Part shown: positions 1 through 8,497 of the stretch, piece by piece
Position numbering within the stretch: position 1 is the first letter of the stretch
Layout of the letters: the number at the start of each line of letters is the position of its first letter
DNA from: CAXBMB01 sp052078155
GTDB lineage: Bacteria > Pseudomonadota > Alphaproteobacteria > Kiloniellales > DSM-21159
Length of the DNA stretch: 64,000 nt
Assembly: GCA_052078155.1 (NCBI GenBank)
Contig: JBQJBP010000002.1
Span: forward strand, 310,001 to 374,000
Direction of reading: 5' to 3'
Made by a program: the position numbers and the translations under genes
The notes under the pieces: generated by a model
Databases searched by the model: none
Told to the model about the DNA's origin: nothing
Seen by the model: only the letters and a program-made list of their open reading frames with translations

Positions 1-222
1 CACGCCGGTTGCTTCCAGCAATCTGTGGGAACAGGCCGCAATGGCAGAAGACCGGCCATCAAAGGGTTCGGCCAGCGCAACTTCCGGATCCTCCGCATCA
101 ACCACCAGAACGGAAATGCCAGCCTGAGCCAGAGAAATGGCCAGCGTCAGGCCCACCAATCCCCCGCCGGAGATCGCCACCTCAACCGAATAGTCCCGGC
201 CGGATTCTTTGCCTTTGCTCAT
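1..222 (-). CDS. UbiH/COQ6-family FAD-dependent hydroxylase, N-terminal part only
   Basis: The first 74 codons of a minus-strand gene lie here; the rest is beyond the window edge. The protein begins MSKGKESGRDYSVEVAIS and runs into a dinucleotide-binding motif GGGLVG (residues about 19-24), followed by LVVDAEDPE, where the acidic residue would bind the FAD ribose, and by DGRSSAIA (about 55-62), which matches the DGR(A/S)SA motif of UbiH/UbiF/COQ6 enzymes. Family knowledge: these flavoproteins hydroxylate the aromatic ring in ubiquinone biosynthesis at the inner membrane. The gene is divergent from glnK-amtB, and this neighbourhood is common in alphaproteobacteria. Which ring position is hydroxylated cannot be told from the N-terminus. 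Confidence 0.8.
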   Translation of the reverse strand, partial: MSKGKESGRDYSVEVAISGGGLVGLTLAISLAQAGISVLVVDAEDPEVALAEPFDGRSSAIAACSHRLLEATGV

Positions 223-420
223 GCTGTGTCCTTTTCCAACAGAAAGAGACGACGACCCAACCTGTTGCAGCTGTTTCCGTTACCGAAAACCACCGTCACC
301 GATCATGTAATCACTCCCTTCTTCCTAAACGCTGTTCTCAAGCAAGCCAAGGACTAGAACAGCGCCTTTTCGTCGCTTTTCCTCCTCGGCACCGCTGCTC
401 GTTTTTTCATCACCTGTTTG

Positions 421-466
421 TGCTTAAAAATTAGACAGTCAAAATTCACTGCCCAAATTTTAAGCA
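421..466. promoter_or_regulatory. 12-bp inverted repeat upstream of the glnK promoter
   Basis: TGCTTAAAAATT (421-432) and AAATTTTAAGCA (455-466) form an inverted repeat with one mismatch and a 22-bp spacer. It lies about 90-135 bp upstream of the sigma-54 element, the distance at which enhancer-binding activators usually sit. The half-sites do not match the usual NtrC consensus, so the bound protein is unknown. It could equally serve the divergent ubiH-like gene. Confidence 0.35.
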
Positions 467-555
467 CGTCCGTTCTCTTTTCTCTTCACAGAACCCGCTG
501 GTTCGAATCGTTTAAAACATTGAATTTGTTATGATTATTGCACTGCAGCATGATT

Positions 556-571
556 TGGCACGCTTCTTGAG
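556..571 (+). promoter_or_regulatory. Sigma-54 promoter for glnK-amtB
   Basis: TGGCACGCTTCTTGAG has the -24 element TGGCACG and, ten bases after the GG, a -12 TTGA where the consensus is TTGC. The GG-N10-G spacing is exact and one invariant base differs (C to A). Nitrogen-controlled glnK-amtB operons are classically transcribed by RpoN with NtrC, which supports the call. The predicted transcript would carry a leader of about 110 bases before the glnK start. Confidence 0.72.
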
Positions 572-693
572 ATTATCCCCGCAAAGGTCGCCCAAAGGGG
601 GGGACAGCCAACCAGCAGAGATCTGAAAAGACCCCTGCACAGTCAAGGGCTCGGGATCCAGCCATGTCGGGCCAAAGAGGAGGTAACGGCAAG

Positions 694-1032
694 ATGAAGT
701 TGATTATGGCCATCATCAAGCCTTTCAAACTGGAGGAAGTGCGCGAAGCACTGACGTCTCTGGGTGTGGAAGGGCTGACAGTTTCAGAAGTCAAAGGCTA
801 TGGCCGTCAAAAAGGGCAGACGGAAATCTATCGGGGAGCCGAATACGCCGTGAACTTCCTGCCCAAAGTGAAAATCGAAGTGGCTCTGGAAGACGATCAG
901 GCAGAAGCCGCCGTCGAAGCCATCCAGAAAACCGCCGGTACCGGACGGATCGGCGACGGCAAGATCTTCGTTCTTGAAATGACCCACGCCGTGCGCATCC
1001 GCACAGGCGAAACCAATGCCGAAGCCCTCTAA
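694..1032 (+). CDS. glnK: Nitrogen regulatory P-II protein GlnK
   Basis: A 112-residue P-II protein of exactly the family length. It begins MKLIMAIIKPFKLEEV and carries the T-loop with the uridylylated tyrosine at position 51 (TEIYRGAEY) and the nucleotide-binding segment GRIGDGKIF (about 84-92). P-II trimers sense 2-oxoglutarate, ATP/ADP and glutamine status; GlnK docks on AmtB to block ammonium entry. I start it at 694, where GAGGAGGT (677-684) is a strong ribosome binding site, rather than at an in-frame ATG at 664. It is followed after 13 bases by amtB, so the two are co-transcribed. Control by the sigma-54 element at 556 is inferred. glnK rather than glnB is chosen because of the amtB linkage. 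Confidence 0.95.
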   Translation: MKLIMAIIKPFKLEEVREALTSLGVEGLTVSEVKGYGRQKGQTEIYRGAEYAVNFLPKVKIEVALEDDQAEAAVEAIQKTAGTGRIGDGKIFVLEMTHAVRIRTGETNAEAL

Positions 1033-1045
1033 GGAGACCGATCAG

Positions 1046-2392
1046 ATGAACCCGCGTAAACTCGTTCCCGGCGGTGTCGCCCTGGCGGCAGCCGGCCTCT
1101 TTTCGGCCCCGGCTCTGGCCGAGGTTTCCGCAGAAACCCAGTTTGTTTTCAACACCTTTGCCTTTCTTGTCTGCGGCGCTCTGGTCATGTGGATGGCCGC
1201 AGGCTTTGCCATGCTGGAATCTGGCCTGGTGCGGACCAAAAACACCGCCTCCATCTGCCTGAAGAACATTGTGCTCTTCTCTCTGGCCTGCATGGCCTAC
1301 TACGTCATCGGCTATGCCCTGATGTACACGGACGTCTCCGGCTGGATCGGGTCCTTTGACCTGCTCTACAACACCAGCGACGCGGAAGTGGCTCTGATCG
1401 GTGGCAGTGAAGACCCCGCTGTTCTGGAAGCTGTTGTCGGCAACGGCTACTCCGTCATGTCTGACTGGTTTTTCCAGGTGGTCTTTGTTGCAACGGCAGC
1501 CTCCATCGTCTCCGGCACCCTGGCCGAGCGCATTGGCATCTGGCCCTTCTTTGTCTTTGTGGTGATTCTCTCTGCCTTCCTCTATCCCATCCAGGGCTCC
1601 TGGACCTGGGGCGGCGGCTGGCTGAGTGAAATGGGCTTCTCCGACTTTGCCGGTTCCACCATTGTTCACTCCGTCGGTGGCTGGGCAGCATTGGTCGGCG
1701 CACTGATCCTCGGCCCGCGCAAAGGCAAATACGACGCCAAAGGCCAGGTTCATCCTCTGCCCGGTGCCAATCTGCCGCTGGCCACTCTGGGTACTTTCAT
1801 CCTCTGGCTCGGCTGGTTCGGCTTCAACGGCGGATCCCAGCTCGCTCTGGGCACCGCTCTGGACGCCTCTGCCATGGCCATCGTCTTTGCCAACACCAAT
1901 CTGGCTGCTTGCGGCGGTGTGGTTGCGGCCATGCTGATGACCCAGATCCTGTACAAAAAAGTGGACCTGTCCCTCACCCTCAACGGTGCCATTGGCGGCC
2001 TGGTTGCCATTACCGCCGGCCCGGACCTGAGCAACCATCTGATTTCCATTCTGATCGGTGGCATCGGGGGCGTTCTGGTGGTGGTGACCGTTCCGCTGCT
2101 GGACAAGCTGAAAATTGACGATGTGGTCGGTGCCATCCCTGCTCACCTGGTGTGCGGCATCTGGGGCACGCTGGCCGTGGCCATCTTTGGCGGGGCTGAC
2201 TTCCTGACCCAGCTGATCGGCATCATCGCCATTGGCCTCTTCATGTCCATCACCTCCGCCGTTGTCTGGCTGGCCATCAAAGCCGTCATGGGACTGCGGG
2301 TGTCTGAAGAAGAAGAAGCTCTGGGTCTGGATAAAGCTGAGCTGGGTATGGAAGCCTATCCCGAGTTTGGTCAGGGCTCCCAGTCTTTCTGA
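1046..2392 (+). CDS. amtB: Ammonium transporter AmtB
   Basis: A 448-residue Amt/MEP/Rh channel. Residues 1 to about 24 look like a cleaved signal peptide (ending APALAE), followed by about eleven hydrophobic spans. Family hallmarks include GFAMLESGLVR near the N-terminus, IVHSVGGWAAL with the first pore histidine, and AIPAHLVCGIWG with the second. The C-terminal tail after VMGLRV is acidic and cytosolic, where GlnK would bind. AAGGAGA at 1031-1037 overlaps the glnK stop codon and sets the start at 1046. It works in the inner membrane importing ammonia/ammonium under nitrogen limitation. A short inverted repeat GAACTTT-TAG-AAAGTTC follows at about 2409-2425 without a T-run, so it is not a convincing terminator. 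Confidence 0.95.
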   Translation: MNPRKLVPGGVALAAAGLFSAPALAEVSAETQFVFNTFAFLVCGALVMWMAAGFAMLESGLVRTKNTASICLKNIVLFSLACMAYYVIGYALMYTDVSGWIGSFDLLYNTSDAEVALIGGSEDPAVLEAVVGNGYSVMSDWFFQVVFVATAASIVSGTLAERIGIWPFFVFVVILSAFLYPIQGSWTWGGGWLSEMGFSDFAGSTIVHSVGGWAALVGALILGPRKGKYDAKGQVHPLPGANLPLATLGTFILWLGWFGFNGGSQLALGTALDASAMAIVFANTNLAACGGVVAAMLMTQILYKKVDLSLTLNGAIGGLVAITAGPDLSNHLISILIGGIGGVLVVVTVPLLDKLKIDDVVGAIPAHLVCGIWGTLAVAIFGGADFLTQLIGIIAIGLFMSITSAVVWLAIKAVMGLRVSEEEEALGLDKAELGMEAYPEFGQGSQSF

Positions 2393-2679
2393 TCAGTGTC
2401 TTTCTGATGAACTTTTAGAAAGTTCCATCAACACAGGAGAGGGCGTGCGGGCCGTACCAGCCATCGCGACCGGCATGTCCTCCCCTCTTACAGAACGGCG
2501 CTCCTCCGCCGCACTGGGGCCTGGTTGCTACGGCAGCCGGGCCCATTTTTCTGTGCCAGACGCCCTTGGAAAAACGTCACCATCAACGCCACGCTATGGG
2601 CTTGAAGCGGCTCAAACCGGACGCGCAATCCACCCTGCTAGAAAAGTGTTCGCGGCTCCCTGGCAACTCAGGAGGAATT

Positions 2680-3255
2680 TCAGGCCCGGGGCAAGTCCGT
2701 CAGAAAGAGCCCTTTTTCGATGTTCAGGTCGTCTTTGGGGCGCGTAAGACTGACAAAGCGGTCATCTGAGACCTCTTCCCCTGCGCCGTCTTTCCAGTCA
2801 TAGAGCTGGCGCGACACCTTGCTCAGCGGCCCGAAATAAACGTGCAGAGACACGCAGGGCTGATCCCCGGCTGCGACAACTGAATGAATGCCCTTTGGGC
2901 CCAGGGACAGGATCTCGCCAGGTGTCAGTGTTTTGATTTCTGACAAGAGCAGGCCCTCGTCCTGCTGCTGGAACAGCAGGTTCTGCTCTGTTCCTTCCAG
3001 GACCACCAAATGCACGGTCATTTCATGACCGTGGGCCGGGATAACCTGCCGGTGGGAAAAACGACAGACCCAGACAGAGCAGCTGTCATCTTCATAGAGC
3101 AGATTCTCCGTTGCTTCCTCTTCGGTCAAAGCCGCAACAAATCCTGCCGGTTGCTGGCAGGCCTCCTGCAAGAGAGCCTTTACCGCCACGGAAGGCCGCG
3201 GGTCTTTCACGGCCTCACGCACCGCCGCGACGAAAGCCTCACACTGCTCATTCAT
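2680..3255 (-). CDS. Cysteine dioxygenase-like cupin protein
   Basis: A 191-residue single-domain cupin. The metal-binding pattern is visible as HGH at residues 75-77 (in IPAHGHEM) and a third histidine at 124 (KGIHSV), matching the three-His iron site of cysteine dioxygenase and related thiol dioxygenases. Family enzymes oxidise a thiol such as cysteine to its sulfinate. I start at MNEQCEAF because AAGGA lies just upstream; a longer reading to 3318 would overlap the preceding gene. The glutathione S-transferase gene ends 49 bases upstream on the same strand, so the two probably form one operon, which fits a role in thiol metabolism. The exact substrate (cysteine, mercaptopropionate or another thiol) is not decided by the sequence. 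Confidence 0.72.
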   Translation of the reverse strand: MNEQCEAFVAAVREAVKDPRPSVAVKALLQEACQQPAGFVAALTEEEATENLLYEDDSCSVWVCRFSHRQVIPAHGHEMTVHLVVLEGTEQNLLFQQQDEGLLLSEIKTLTPGEILSLGPKGIHSVVAAGDQPCVSLHVYFGPLSKVSRQLYDWKDGAGEEVSDDRFVSLTRPKDDLNIEKGLFLTDLPRA

Positions 3256-3304
3256 GTCTTGGTCCTTAAGAGTCCTGTCGTTCACTGCAGACTGGCGGAG
3301 TGAA

Positions 3305-3925
3305 TCAGGTGATTTCAATCATCACCTGTTCCCGGAAAGCAGGCCGGGCAACCAGCCTGTCATACCAGGCCTCCAGGTGGGGCAAACTTGGGCGGTAAAG
3401 ATCCAGATTGAAGTAGCGATAAGCAGTCGGTCCCAGGATCATATCGGCCAGACTCAGCTCATCACCCAGCACATAGGATTTGCCCGCCAGTTCCTCATCC
3501 AGCAGAGGCCAAAGCTCGGCCAGATCAAACTCAGCTGCCTCGACAATCATGTCATCCCGGTCTTCGGCGGCCGTGCGAATCAACTCAACAAACGCAGCCC
3601 GCAAAGGCGGATAGAGCGTTGAGGTCTGCCACTCCATCCACTGATCGGCCCTGGCGACCTGTCCCGGGTCTTCGGGCTGAAGTTTTCCTTTCCCGTAGAC
3701 CGTCCCCAGATAGCGGACAATGCTGTTGGACTCCCACAGCACCACCTCGCCGTCACGCAGTACCGGGATCCTGCCGTTGGGGTTCATGGCCAGAAAGTCC
3801 GGACTGTCCAGGCCGCCGAAAGCTCCGCCTGCATCAATCCTCTTGTGGGGAACGTCCAGTTCAGCAAGCGTCCACATCACTTTTTGAACATTGATGGAAT
3901 TGGGGCGGCCCCAAAGGGTCAGCAT
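3305..3925 (-). CDS. Glutathione S-transferase family protein
   Basis: A 206-residue protein with the two-domain GST layout. Residues 1-80 form a thioredoxin-like domain (starts MLTLWGRPNSINVQK, with the glutathione-binding NGRIPVL and WESNSIVRYL motifs), and residues about 90-200 form the all-helical domain with LADMILGPTAYRY. GSTs conjugate or reduce small molecules with glutathione in the cytosol. The likely catalytic residue is a serine in the first loop, as in bacterial beta/theta-like enzymes, but I cannot assign a class. It is the first gene of a likely operon with the cupin downstream. Confidence 0.88.
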   Translation of the reverse strand: MLTLWGRPNSINVQKVMWTLAELDVPHKRIDAGGAFGGLDSPDFLAMNPNGRIPVLRDGEVVLWESNSIVRYLGTVYGKGKLQPEDPGQVARADQWMEWQTSTLYPPLRAAFVELIRTAAEDRDDMIVEAAEFDLAELWPLLDEELAGKSYVLGDELSLADMILGPTAYRYFNLDLYRPSLPHLEAWYDRLVARPAFREQVMIEIT

Positions 3926-4500
3926 GGCAGAAGTTCCTTTTCACAGGCACAGATCCGGATGGGTCACGACCTGGCAGCAGGGCCAGAGCGCGCACTTAGC
4001 GGTCTTCTTTTACCCAAGCGCCGGGCAAAATACAGCCCCTGGATGCTCACCCCGCCTCGGGATCTAACCCTTTGTAGTTATCCCCTGCCTCGGGTCTTTA
4101 CCTTCTCTCAACCATAATCTTTTGGAAAAAGGAATCTCCTTTTGTTCTCGCTTATCTTGGGAGTCGCTTTCTTAAGCCCCCTACAACTTGCCCCTGACTC
4201 GTCACAAAGCTATGCTTGTTTCTGGTTTGTCCCAGGGGTTTTTGGGCTATGGGAACAGAAAAGAAACATCGAACCTGCAGGGAACCATAGAAAAAGCCTC
4301 AGGTCAGATCAGACAGCTTTCATGCAGGAGGCTGGTCAGCCCGGACAAATTGCACTATCTGGATGCTGGCAGGATCAGGAAGACGATCAAACTAACCGAG
4401 GGCATGGATCCCTTTTGCGGATCATCTGCTCCGGCAAGCACGCTGTCGCCTCACCAGAGACGAGGTGATCGTTCAACCAGGCTAACGAGGAGAGTCTCTT
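3926..4500. other. 575-base gap before ftsK, no gene seen
   Basis: It separates the GST start (minus) from the ftsK start (plus), so both promoters should lie in it. Short open frames on the plus strand here lack family features and convincing ribosome binding sites. The last bases hold GAGGAGAG (4487-4494), the ribosome binding site for the TTG start of ftsK. I see no tRNA, terminator or repeat. Confidence 0.5.
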
Positions 4501-7137
4501 TTGGGGGCAAGAGCAACAGTTACCGCCAGGGATAAAGGCACCAAGGGTGATGGTGGCTTGCGGTTCTTCCCGCCAGGTAGCGGTGCCACGGTTAAACGCC
4601 GCCTCTGTCAGGCGCTGGGGCTGATTTTTCTGGCCTTTGCCGTGGTCCTGCTGGTGGCCTGTCTTTCCCTCGACCCCCAGGATCCTTCTTTTAACCGGGC
4701 GGTGGACGATCCCGTCGATAACCTGATGGGCCTGCCCGGCGCCTATCTGGCAGACTTGGCGGTCCGGCTGCTTGGTTTTGGAGCGTATGTTCTGGTGCTG
4801 GTGATGGCAGGCTGGGGCTGGCGTCTGTTGCGCGATGGTCGACTGGGCACCTGGTTCCTTCGCGCCCTGCTGCTGCTGCCCCTGCTTCTGCTGGTCAGCG
4901 CCACCCTGTCGGCATTGCCGGATCCGGGTTACTGGCCGGAAGCCGCCGGTTTAGGGGGGGCGTTGGGTGACCTGATGGCGCTGGAATTGGCTGATCTCCT
5001 GCCACTTGACCCTCAGTTCATTGCGCTGGGAACCGCCGGACTGGCTCTGTTGTTGGCTCTCTATCAGGTTGCCCTGACCGGCCGCGAATGGCGGGGCCTG
5101 GGTCTGGGACTCTTTAAAGGAGCCAAGGGAGCTGGCAAAGGTCTGGGAGAAGTCGGCAAGGGCGTCGGCAAAGGCGTCGGTAAGGGAATGGACGGCGTTT
5201 CAGAACTGGCCAAAGACAGGCTGGAGCGCAGCCGCTCCAGCGACGACAAGGACCCGCTGGTTGAAGAAGACGACCCGCCCTTCGAGCTGGATGACACAGA
5301 CTCTTCCGAACCTGCCAAAAAAGGCTGGTTCTCCTTCCTTTCGCGCCCCGGCAAGCAAAAGGAAAAGCTGGCTGGCGATCGGGTGGAGCCACAGTTCGGC
5401 GGGCCAGCCTCTGAAGCACAGCAAAGTCGAGGTGCCCCCGCCACCAGCGGCCAGAACAGCGAACTGACCGCGGCCACGGGTGCCGTCGAAATCGCCGCTC
5501 CAGATGCCTCGCTGTCCGTTGAAGGTGATGACGAGGCGCTGGTGGCTGACAAACCCAAACGCCCCCGGCCAGGCAAAAAAGCCATGGCTGATGCCCAGGG
5601 GCGTCTGGCGCTGGGCGGCGGTGATTACGAATTGCCCCCGGTATCCCTGCTGGCAGAACCGCCCGAAAAAGCCCGGCAGACCGCCATGGACAAGGACGCG
5701 CTGGAAAAGAATGCCCGGCTGCTGGAAACGGTCCTGAATGACTACGGCGTGCGCGGTGAAATCGTCAAAGTCCGTCCGGGTCCTGTGGTCACCCGCTATG
5801 AACTGGAACCGGCTCCCGGAACCAAAACCAGCCGTGTGGTGGGCCTGGCCGATGACATTGCCCGGTCTCTTTCCGCCATGTCCGTGCGTGTGGCCGTGGT
5901 CCCAGGCTCCAGCGTCATTGGCATTGAGCTGCCCAACAGCAAGCGCGAAACGGTTTACCTGCGTGAACTGCTGGCCTCGGAAGCCTTTGAAAAGGCCAAA
6001 GGCAACCTGCCGGTCGTCCTGGGCAAGGACATCGGCGGACAGGCGCAGATTGTCGATCTGGCCAAAATGCCCCACCTGCTGGTCGCGGGGACAACGGGGT
6101 CCGGTAAGTCAGTCGGCCTCAACGCCATGATCCTCTCGCTGCTCTTCCGTCTGCCGCCGGAGAAATGCCGTTTCATCATGATCGACCCCAAAATGCTGGA
6201 GCTGTCGATCTACGATAACATTCCCCATCTGCTGGCGCCTGTGGTGACCGAACCCAAGAAGGCCGTTACCGCCATCAAGTGGGCTGTGCGGGAAATGGAA
6301 GACCGCTACCGCGCCATGAGCCGCCTGGGTGTGCGCAACATTGACGGCTACAACACCCGGGTGGAGCAGGCCCTGAAGTCCGGCGAAGTGCTGACCCGCC
6401 GCGTTCAGACCGGCTTTGACCCCGATACGGGCCAGCCTGTCTTTGAAGAACAGCCCTTTGATCTTGAGCCCCTGCCTTTCATCGTCGTGATCGTCGATGA
6501 AATGGCGGACCTGATGCTGGTGGCCGGCAAGGACGTGGAAGCCGCCATTCAGAGACTGGCCCAGATGGCCCGTGCTGCAGGTATCCACATCATCATGGCC
6601 ACCCAACGGCCCTCCGTGGACGTCATCACCGGGACCATCAAAGCCAACTTCCCCACACGCATCTCCTTCCACGTCACCTCCAAGATCGACAGCCGCACCA
6701 TCCTGGGTGAGTCCGGTGCTGAACATCTGCTGGGCATGGGCGACATGCTGCACATGGGCCACGGGGGACGTCTGACCCGCGTGCATGGTCCTTTCTGCAG
6801 CGATGAAGAGGTGGAAGACATCGTCTCCTTCCTGAAGAGCCAGGGGGCCCCGGCTTTTGTCGACAGCGTGACAGAGGAAGAAGAAGGCTCTGCCCTTGCC
6901 GGAGAAACAGGCGGCGGCAGTGAAGGCGGGTCCGGCGACGCGCTGTTTGACCAGGCTGTGGATGTGGTGGCCCGCCACCGCAAAGCCTCTACATCTTTCA
7001 TCCAGCGCCAGCTGCAGATTGGCTACAACCGAGCCGCCCGCTTGATCGAGCGGATGGAAGAAGAAGGCATGGTTTCTGCCGCCAATCACGTGGGCAAGCG
7101 TGAGGTCCTCCTGCCCGATCGTCGGAATGAAGAATAA
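4501..7137 (+). CDS. ftsK: DNA translocase FtsK
   Basis: An 878-residue FtsK/SpoIIIE translocase. Residues about 35-190 contain four hydrophobic spans that anchor it at the septum. Residues about 190-385 form a charged, Gly/Lys- and Pro-rich linker. The motor follows, with Walker A GTTGSGKS near residues 531-538, Walker B VIVDEMADL near 662-670, and the ATQRPSVDVITG segment. The last about 65 residues are the gamma winged helix (FIQRQLQIGYNRAARL) that reads KOPS sites. The start is TTG, supported by GAGGAGAG six bases upstream. FtsK pumps DNA and activates XerCD recombination at dif during division. lolA and xthA downstream match the usual alphaproteobacterial order. Confidence 0.96.
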   Translation: MGARATVTARDKGTKGDGGLRFFPPGSGATVKRRLCQALGLIFLAFAVVLLVACLSLDPQDPSFNRAVDDPVDNLMGLPGAYLADLAVRLLGFGAYVLVLVMAGWGWRLLRDGRLGTWFLRALLLLPLLLLVSATLSALPDPGYWPEAAGLGGALGDLMALELADLLPLDPQFIALGTAGLALLLALYQVALTGREWRGLGLGLFKGAKGAGKGLGEVGKGVGKGVGKGMDGVSELAKDRLERSRSSDDKDPLVEEDDPPFELDDTDSSEPAKKGWFSFLSRPGKQKEKLAGDRVEPQFGGPASEAQQSRGAPATSGQNSELTAATGAVEIAAPDASLSVEGDDEALVADKPKRPRPGKKAMADAQGRLALGGGDYELPPVSLLAEPPEKARQTAMDKDALEKNARLLETVLNDYGVRGEIVKVRPGPVVTRYELEPAPGTKTSRVVGLADDIARSLSAMSVRVAVVPGSSVIGIELPNSKRETVYLRELLASEAFEKAKGNLPVVLGKDIGGQAQIVDLAKMPHLLVAGTTGSGKSVGLNAMILSLLFRLPPEKCRFIMIDPKMLELSIYDNIPHLLAPVVTEPKKAVTAIKWAVREMEDRYRAMSRLGVRNIDGYNTRVEQALKSGEVLTRRVQTGFDPDTGQPVFEEQPFDLEPLPFIVVIVDEMADLMLVAGKDVEAAIQRLAQMARAAGIHIIMATQRPSVDVITGTIKANFPTRISFHVTSKIDSRTILGESGAEHLLGMGDMLHMGHGGRLTRVHGPFCSDEEVEDIVSFLKSQGAPAFVDSVTEEEEGSALAGETGGGSEGGSGDALFDQAVDVVARHRKASTSFIQRQLQIGYNRAARLIERMEEEGMVSAANHVGKREVLLPDRRNEE

Positions 7138-7310
7138 GGCGAGCCCTCACTCCATCAACCACGGCCTTCCCGGCACACCAGCCTGGGTTAGGATCCTTTT
7201 TGACGAAGGGGACCCCTGACAAGACCGGTGGAAATGAAGGCAAATTGCCTCAAGTCACAAAAATGCCGCCTTTTTTCCTCGGTCTGGGCGGAAGCGCTTC
7301 CTATCTAAAG

Positions 7311-7442
7311 TCAAATCGGTTTAAGTGAACGCGTTTCGTGATGACGCCTGAAACATAAATCGTCCTCTTTTCAACGCCTTAAGGGACAGGTAACGGGCTG
7401 GATCTATGCACAATTCGCATCTGACCAAACCGATCATGCTCT
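7311..7442 (+). repeat. Dispersed ~130-bp repeat, copy A
   Basis: It begins TCAAATCGGTTTAAGTGAAC and ends CCAAACCGATCATGCTCT. The ends are inverted copies (ATCGGTTTA-type against its complement). The same ends and a shared core (CTCTTTTCAACGCCTTA near the middle) recur at 59791-59918 and 63731-63862. This copy lies between ftsK and lolA and is the most diverged of the three clear ones. There is no coding capacity. It may be a miniature mobile element or a structured RNA element. Confidence 0.75.
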
Positions 7443-7518
7443 GGGCAACCAGCCCTTCCAAAGACCCATCTGGCCCGGGACAAACCGGGTTACAGTCAAC
7501 TGCCGTGAAAGCCACAAG

Positions 7519-8187
7519 ATGAACAGCACGCGCCGCCTTACCTTTCGCTCTACAGCTTTTCTGCTGGCCGTGACCATCGGGTTGTGGCTGCAGTCTCCGG
7601 CCCAAAGCCGGGCAGCAGAGCTGAGTGATGCCGACAAAGCGGACCTGGCCCGTGTGGCGGACTACCTCAGTTCCATCACCACCATGAAAGGCAAGTTCCT
7701 GCAGGTCAGTTCCCAGGGCGGATATGCAGAAGGCGAGGTTATGTTGCGGCGGCCCGGTCGTTTGCGCTTTGAATACAATCCTCCGGTTCCGGTGCTGATC
7801 ATCGCCGATGGTCTGGCGCTGATCTACTATGACAAGGAACTGGAAAACGCCACCTATCTGCCCCTGTGGGACACGCCCTTATGGTTTCTGCTGGGCGACG
7901 AAATCTCTCTGGAAGATGACGTGAAAGTCCTGGGTGTAACCCGGGGCCCGGCCACGCTTTCCATTCGCTTTGCCATGGCAGATCAGCCGGAACAGGGCAC
8001 GGTGGAAGTGCACTTCAGTGACAAGCCTCTGCAACTGCGAAAATGGGATGTGGTGGACGCTCAGGGTATCGTAACCGGTGTCTCCCTGCTGGATCCCCAG
8101 TTTGGGGTCAAGATCCCGCCAGAAGCCTTTTCTGCAGCTGATCTGCCCGGCGTGATTGCACCGCCCTCCAGCAATACAGACAAATAG
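7519..8187 (+). CDS. lolA: Outer-membrane lipoprotein carrier protein LolA
   Basis: A 222-residue periplasmic protein with a signal peptide (hydrophobic FLLAVTIGLWL, cleavage near AQSRAAE, about residue 33). The mature part has LolA features: an N-terminal helix, then MKGKFLQVSSQGGYAEGEVML, RPGRLRFEYNPP and a beta-rich half-barrel. LolA ferries lipoproteins from the LolCDE complex to the outer membrane. The position after ftsK and before xthA is conserved in alphaproteobacteria, and here a hydroxylase and a putative small RNA have come between lolA and xthA. The ribosome binding site is weak. Repeat copy A ends about 75 bases upstream of the start and may affect the promoter or leader. Confidence 0.9.
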   Translation: MNSTRRLTFRSTAFLLAVTIGLWLQSPAQSRAAELSDADKADLARVADYLSSITTMKGKFLQVSSQGGYAEGEVMLRRPGRLRFEYNPPVPVLIIADGLALIYYDKELENATYLPLWDTPLWFLLGDEISLEDDVKVLGVTRGPATLSIRFAMADQPEQGTVEVHFSDKPLQLRKWDVVDAQGIVTGVSLLDPQFGVKIPPEAFSAADLPGVIAPPSSNTDK

Positions 8188-8270
8188 AAAAAGAGAGCCT
8201 GCCGCGAGTTTCCCCCGGGATCCTGCTGTGCAACCTGGGCGTCTTCTCTGGCTTTTGCGCTTCCTTCTCC

Positions 8271-8340
8271 AGAGCATGACCAGGTTTTTTTTTGAAGCTC
8301 TTCGCGCTCGAAATTAACCGTGAAGAGACCTCCAGACCCG
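8271..8340 (-). repeat. Decayed part-copy E of the dispersed repeat
   Basis: AGAGCATGACCAGGTTT followed by GAAGCTCTTCGCGCTCGAAA, TTAACCGTGA and CTCCAGA lines up with the complement of copy B (AGAGCATGATCGGTTTAG, then GGAAGCGCTTTGCGCTTGGAA, AACCGTGA). Only about half of the element can be aligned, and the far end is missing or too diverged. It occupies most of the 310-base gap between lolA and the hydroxylase. Confidence 0.45.
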
Positions 8341-8497
8341 ACCGGGCTAATGAACGAGTCCGCTGGGAAATTCAGTCTGGTTGTCAGCGGTCAGCACGTG
8401 CTTCTGAACCGCTACAACTCCGCCCGTCCCCTTTCCAACCCGGCCTTTCTAGCTGAACTTAGAAATCCACCAACTTTGAGCGCCTCGCAGGCTCAGA

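Noticed and set aside
496..515. GGTTCGAATC resembling a tRNA T-loop
   Set aside because: The flanking bases do not form a T-stem, and no acceptor or anticodon stem can be drawn.
791..2146. Long minus-strand open frame opposite amtB
   Set aside because: It is the antisense shadow of a clear ammonium transporter; the translation is Gln/His/Asp-rich with no family features.
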